Of a stretch of 17,539 bases of DNA, positions 15,298-17,539 are shown one piece after another. The notes below the pieces were generated by a model, which was given only the letters and a program-made list of their open reading frames with translations, ran no database searches and was not told where the DNA came from. Numbering within the stretch: position 1 is the stretch's first letter; each line of letters starts with the position of its first letter. The DNA comes from DATLNF01 sp046590575 (GTDB lineage Bacteria; Actinomycetota; Actinomycetes; BP-191), in contig JBKJUS010000008.1 in the NCBI GenBank assembly GCA_046590575.1, positions 1 through 17,539 of the forward strand, in the 5' to 3' direction. Both the position numbers and the translations under genes were made by a program.

Positions 15298-15584
15298 AGG
15301 CGCGAGTCGTGTACCTCGTAGATCCGCACGACGGGTGGGTGGTCCAGCACCGACGCCAGCTCTTCCATCACCAGCGGCAAGATCGTCGTCGTCACCGCCT
15401 CGGCGTCCTCGCGCGTCTCCCATCGGGAGACCCCGACGTACTCGTTGCTGGCTTCGTCGACCAGCATGAGCATGTCGACGAAGCCGGCCTGCTGACGCAC
15501 CCGGGGCATGAGCGCCTCGATGATGCCCACGACGCGATCGCGCTTGCCCGACTCGGCGTGATAGGTGACGTGCCGCGCGTACAT
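15294..15584 (-). CDS. ABM-domain (antibiotic biosynthesis monooxygenase-like) small protein
   Basis: A 96-residue protein. The ATG at 15584 is preferred because GGAGGT lies 7 nt upstream and the domain starts at once (MYARHVTYHAESGKRDRVVG); a longer frame upstream adds only low-complexity residues. The pattern RDRVVGIIEALMPRVRQQAGFVDMLMLVDEASNEYVGVSRWETREDAEA is typical of the dimeric ferredoxin-like ABM fold. Members include cofactor-free quinol monooxygenases, heme-degrading enzymes and many proteins of unknown role. No specific catalytic residue can be named. It is convergent with tetR, with overlapping stop codons. It may act on an aromatic intermediate of the local pathway, but this is only contextual. 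Confidence 0.82.
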   Translation of the reverse strand: MYARHVTYHAESGKRDRVVGIIEALMPRVRQQAGFVDMLMLVDEASNEYVGVSRWETREDAEAVTTTILPLVMEELASVLDHPPVVRIYEVHDSRL

Positions 15585-15625
15585 GGGCCGACCTCCGGTC
15601 ATCCCTGGGGGACTCATTCTCTCCG

Positions 15626-15642
15626 GCGCGCCGCTGGCGCGC
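15626..15642. repeat. GC-rich perfect inverted repeat in the ABM/SBP3 intergenic region
   Basis: GCGCGCC, a 3-nt loop (GCT) and GGCGCGC form a perfect 7-bp stem. There is no following T-run on either strand, so it is not a standard intrinsic terminator. It lies 42 nt upstream of the ABM start codon, and upstream of the SBP3 promoter. It could be an mRNA hairpin, a protein site or a by-product of high GC. Confidence 0.35.
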
Positions 15643-15662
15643 GAACTGCCGCAAGTCACCCG

Positions 15663-15691
15663 TTGACGCCCTTCTCGAGCGCCCCTATCCT
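15663..15691 (+). promoter_or_regulatory. Putative promoter of SBP3
   Basis: TTGACG (15663-15668), exactly 17 nt, then TATCCT (15686-15691) form the best-looking SigA-type promoter in the window. Operator D begins 6 nt after the -10, matching the arrangement in front of SBP2. Confidence 0.62.
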
Positions 15692-15697
15692 GCCGAA

Positions 15698-15715
15698 ACC
15701 GAACAGTTGGTCGGT
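15698..15715. promoter_or_regulatory. Operator-like palindrome D, upstream of SBP3
   Basis: ACCGAACAGTTGGTCGGT is an 18-bp palindrome in which 7 of 9 pairs are complementary. It nearly repeats site B (15/18 identical). It covers the expected transcription start of SBP3 and ends 16 nt before the first candidate start codon. Confidence 0.68.
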
Positions 15716-15731
15716 AAAGCAGAGGGGACCC

Positions 15732-17267
15732 GTGGTGCGCACTCGCAACACCCTGCGCGCCAGGCGTACGTCGGCCGCGCTCGCGGTGGTGGTGCTAGCC
15801 GTTGGCTGCTCGTCGTCACTCGAGCCCACCTCGCGGCTCGCCGGCCCGGATGCCGCCGTCGACGCGGCATCGCCGGACCTCGACGGATCGGCCGTCGCCT
15901 CCGGGGCCCCAGCGCCGGTCGCCGCGACGGCCGGGTCGTCGGTCGCGTCAGCTGCGGCCGTTCCGCGAGGGAGCGCGCCCGGCACTGGCAATCAGTCAGC
16001 GGCTCCGACAACGGGTCCGAGCGCGGCCGCGGTTTCTGGTCGTACATCGCCGACACGCTCTGGACCGCAGACTGGGCGCGGGTTTACGGCCACTGAGATC
16101 ACGGTCGGCGTCGTCGTCATCGACTACGCAGGCTTGCAGGACGTGAAGGGATACAACAACGGCAGCCCGCGGGTTCAGGCACAGGCGGCCGCAGACTACG
16201 TCAACGCCAGAGGCGGGATCGGGGGGCGCAAGGTTCGCCTGGTGTTCGGCGAGTTCCCGGTTACGAGCAACAACTGGGCCGCGGACGAGCAGGCCATCTG
16301 CACACAGTTCACGGAAGACGAGAAGGTGTTCGCGGTCATCGCGGGTGCACTGAGCCAGGGCAAGACATTTCTGCCCTGCTTGGCCAAACACGACACCCCC
16401 CTCATCAGCAGCGCGGGCGGGCTCACCGATGACCAAGGGATGGCCGAGTTCCCCCGGCACTACTTCTACTCAGGCGGCATCACGCTCAGCCGACTCGCTC
16501 GTAGCTATGTCGACGGACTCGCCGAGGCGAAGTTCTTCGGTGCTGACGCGAAGGTCGGGTTGGTGCGCGTCGACGACCAGCCCTACGCGCGGACGTCGGA
16601 CCGCATTCTGAAGCCTCGACTCAAAGAGCTGGGCAGCCCAGTGCTGGAGGAGGCCGTCGTCTCCGCCATGAACTCGCTCGGCGATACGGCATCGCAGATG
16701 TCGAGCATCGTCCTGCGGTTCCAGCAGCGTGGAATCAACCGGGTGCTGTTCCTCGACAATGCCTCCGTCGGACCACTTTTCGCCATCCAGGCCGCGAGCC
16801 AGGGTTACTACCCGCGGTACGGCCTCACGTCGGCCAGCCTGCCGAACGCCATGGCAGAGAACGTCCCCCGTACTGCGCTCGCGGGCGCTCAAGGCGTCGG
16901 CTGGCTGCCCGCACTCGATGTCTTCGAGCCGTACGAGAAGACGCCGACCTCAGCCGCGCGGGTGTGTCGAGAGATCAATGTGAAGGCCGGACAGGGTGAC
17001 GTCAGCCGGACCGGTCAAGCACAGCAGCGCCTCTACTGTGATGAGCTGTTCTTCCTCCAACGCGCCCTGGCCCGCAACGTCGCCCTGACACCGCTCGGGC
17101 TGATGACTGCTGTCGAAGCCCTGGGCGCGTCGTACGACTCAGCGACCACGTTCTCCACTCGCTTCGGGAGCCGGCGGCACGACGGCGCGGCGACGACGCG
17201 CACTTTCGCCTTCGTCGACTCCTGTGCCTGTTTCCAGTACACGACCGCCCTACGTCCGACCGACTGA
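15732..17267 (+). CDS. HAAT-family ABC substrate-binding lipoprotein SBP3 (LivK-like)
   Basis: A lipoprotein of about 511 residues. Two adjacent in-frame GTG codons (15732 and 15735) follow AGAGGGG, and either may be used. The frame stays open far upstream, but that part crosses the promoter, the operator and the ABM gene and is not coding. The signal peptide ends in lipobox LAVGC (C26 counted from 15732), followed by a Ser/Ala/Thr/Gly-rich linker of about 95 residues. The Peripla_BP_6 domain begins at GFTATEITVGVVVIDYAGL. It has the six paralogue cysteines, in AICTQF, LPCLAK, RVCREI, LYCDEL and SCACF. It is closely related to SBP1 and SBP2. No permease lies beside it, so it probably shares the fused importer. 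It may be co-transcribed with the monooxygenase 30 nt downstream. Confidence 0.93.
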   Translation: MVRTRNTLRARRTSAALAVVVLAVGCSSSLEPTSRLAGPDAAVDAASPDLDGSAVASGAPAPVAATAGSSVASAAAVPRGSAPGTGNQSAAPTTGPSAAAVSGRTSPTRSGPQTGRGFTATEITVGVVVIDYAGLQDVKGYNNGSPRVQAQAAADYVNARGGIGGRKVRLVFGEFPVTSNNWAADEQAICTQFTEDEKVFAVIAGALSQGKTFLPCLAKHDTPLISSAGGLTDDQGMAEFPRHYFYSGGITLSRLARSYVDGLAEAKFFGADAKVGLVRVDDQPYARTSDRILKPRLKELGSPVLEEAVVSAMNSLGDTASQMSSIVLRFQQRGINRVLFLDNASVGPLFAIQAASQGYYPRYGLTSASLPNAMAENVPRTALAGAQGVGWLPALDVFEPYEKTPTSAARVCREINVKAGQGDVSRTGQAQQRLYCDELFFLQRALARNVALTPLGLMTAVEALGASYDSATTFSTRFGSRRHDGAATTRTFAFVDSCACFQYTTALRPTD

Positions 17268-17297
17268 CCAGTCGACCACATCACGAAGGAGCGATCC

Positions 17298-17539
17298 ATG
17301 CGCGTCAGCATCTCGTTCACCGGGTTCGCTCCGGTCGAACCCACCGTCGCCGGCGTTCTCGCCGCAGAGGAGTTCGGCCTCGACGGGGTGTGGAGCGCTG
17401 AGCACATCACCTTCCACGACGGGATCGTGCCGACAGCGATGTACTTGCGTGCCACCGAGAGGCTGGACGTCGGCATCGTCGGACTGAGCTGGGCGGCGCG
17501 GCACCCCGCGATGCTCGCGATGGAGCTGTCGTCCCTGGC
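17298..17539 (+). CDS. Luciferase-like (LLM) flavin-dependent oxidoreductase, 3'-truncated by window edge
   Basis: Only the first 80 residues are in the window, and the frame is open at the edge. The ATG has AAGGAG about 6 nt upstream and follows SBP3 by 30 nt. The start reads RVSISFTGFAPVEPT, then AAEEFGLDGVWSAEH and LDVGIVGLSWAARHPAMLA. This is the first strands and helices of the TIM-barrel bacterial-luciferase superfamily: a hydrophobic first strand, the GLDGVW..EH motif, and an RHPAMLAME helix. Members use FMN or coenzyme F420 to oxidise or reduce small organic molecules. The cofactor cannot be told from this fragment, though F420 is common in actinomycetes. Context suggests it belongs to the same catabolic unit. 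Confidence 0.85.
   Translation, partial: MRVSISFTGFAPVEPTVAGVLAAEEFGLDGVWSAEHITFHDGIVPTAMYLRATERLDVGIVGLSWAARHPAMLAMELSSL

Noticed and set aside
15309..15731. N-terminal extension of the SBP3 frame
   Set aside because: It would cross the ABM gene, the promoter and operator D. The lipoprotein signal peptide starts right at 15732/15735 behind a ribosome site.

Overview
The window is high-GC DNA from an actinomycete. The evidence is frequent GTG starts, lipobox lipoproteins, a CadI-type arsenic/cadmium VOC protein beside a Corynebacterium-type ArsR, and actinobacterial LivG-type signatures. Genus cannot be fixed from this sequence alone. There are no rRNA, tRNA, CRISPR or transposon features that I can support. 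Genes fill almost the whole window; the only sizeable gaps are regulatory ones of about 100-170 bases.

Left part (1-2021): the 3' end of a secreted PHB-depolymerase/feruloyl-esterase type hydrolase, a small unrecognised gene, and a divergent cadI/arsR metalloid-response pair with an AT-richer operator region between them.

Central and right part (2031-17539): what looks like one co-regulated uptake and catabolism locus. Leftward run: Rieske oxygenase (3601-4770), then substrate-binding lipoprotein SBP1 (2031-3563). Divergent rightward operon: SBP2 (4941-6488), a small Ig-like lipoprotein (6490-7014), a 12-TM MFS-like domain fused to a LivF-type ATPase (7011-9209), a LivH-LivM-LivG triple fusion ending in a Cys/His finger (9206-12109), and a DUF1028 protein (12147-13061). 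Convergent to it is an acyl-CoA synthetase (13058-14563), divergent from a TetR regulator (14683-15297). An ABM-domain protein (15294-15584, minus) lies tail to tail with tetR. A third substrate-binding lipoprotein, SBP3 (15732-17267), is followed by the start of a luciferase-like flavin monooxygenase running off the window.

Four 18-bp imperfect palindromes with the theme ACCGAnC....GGTCGGT sit just downstream of TTGACN/TAnnnT promoters in front of the Rieske-SBP1 run, the SBP2 operon, the acyl-CoA synthetase and SBP3. This suggests a local TetR regulon. The picture is a branched-chain-amino-acid-family (HAAT) ABC importer compressed into two fusion polypeptides, served by three paralogous binding proteins. 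It would feed a substrate, probably an aromatic or other carboxylic acid, to a Rieske oxygenase, a CoA ligase and a flavin monooxygenase. The MFS-ATPase fusion and the shared operators are the most unusual parts. The substrate is not determinable from sequence.
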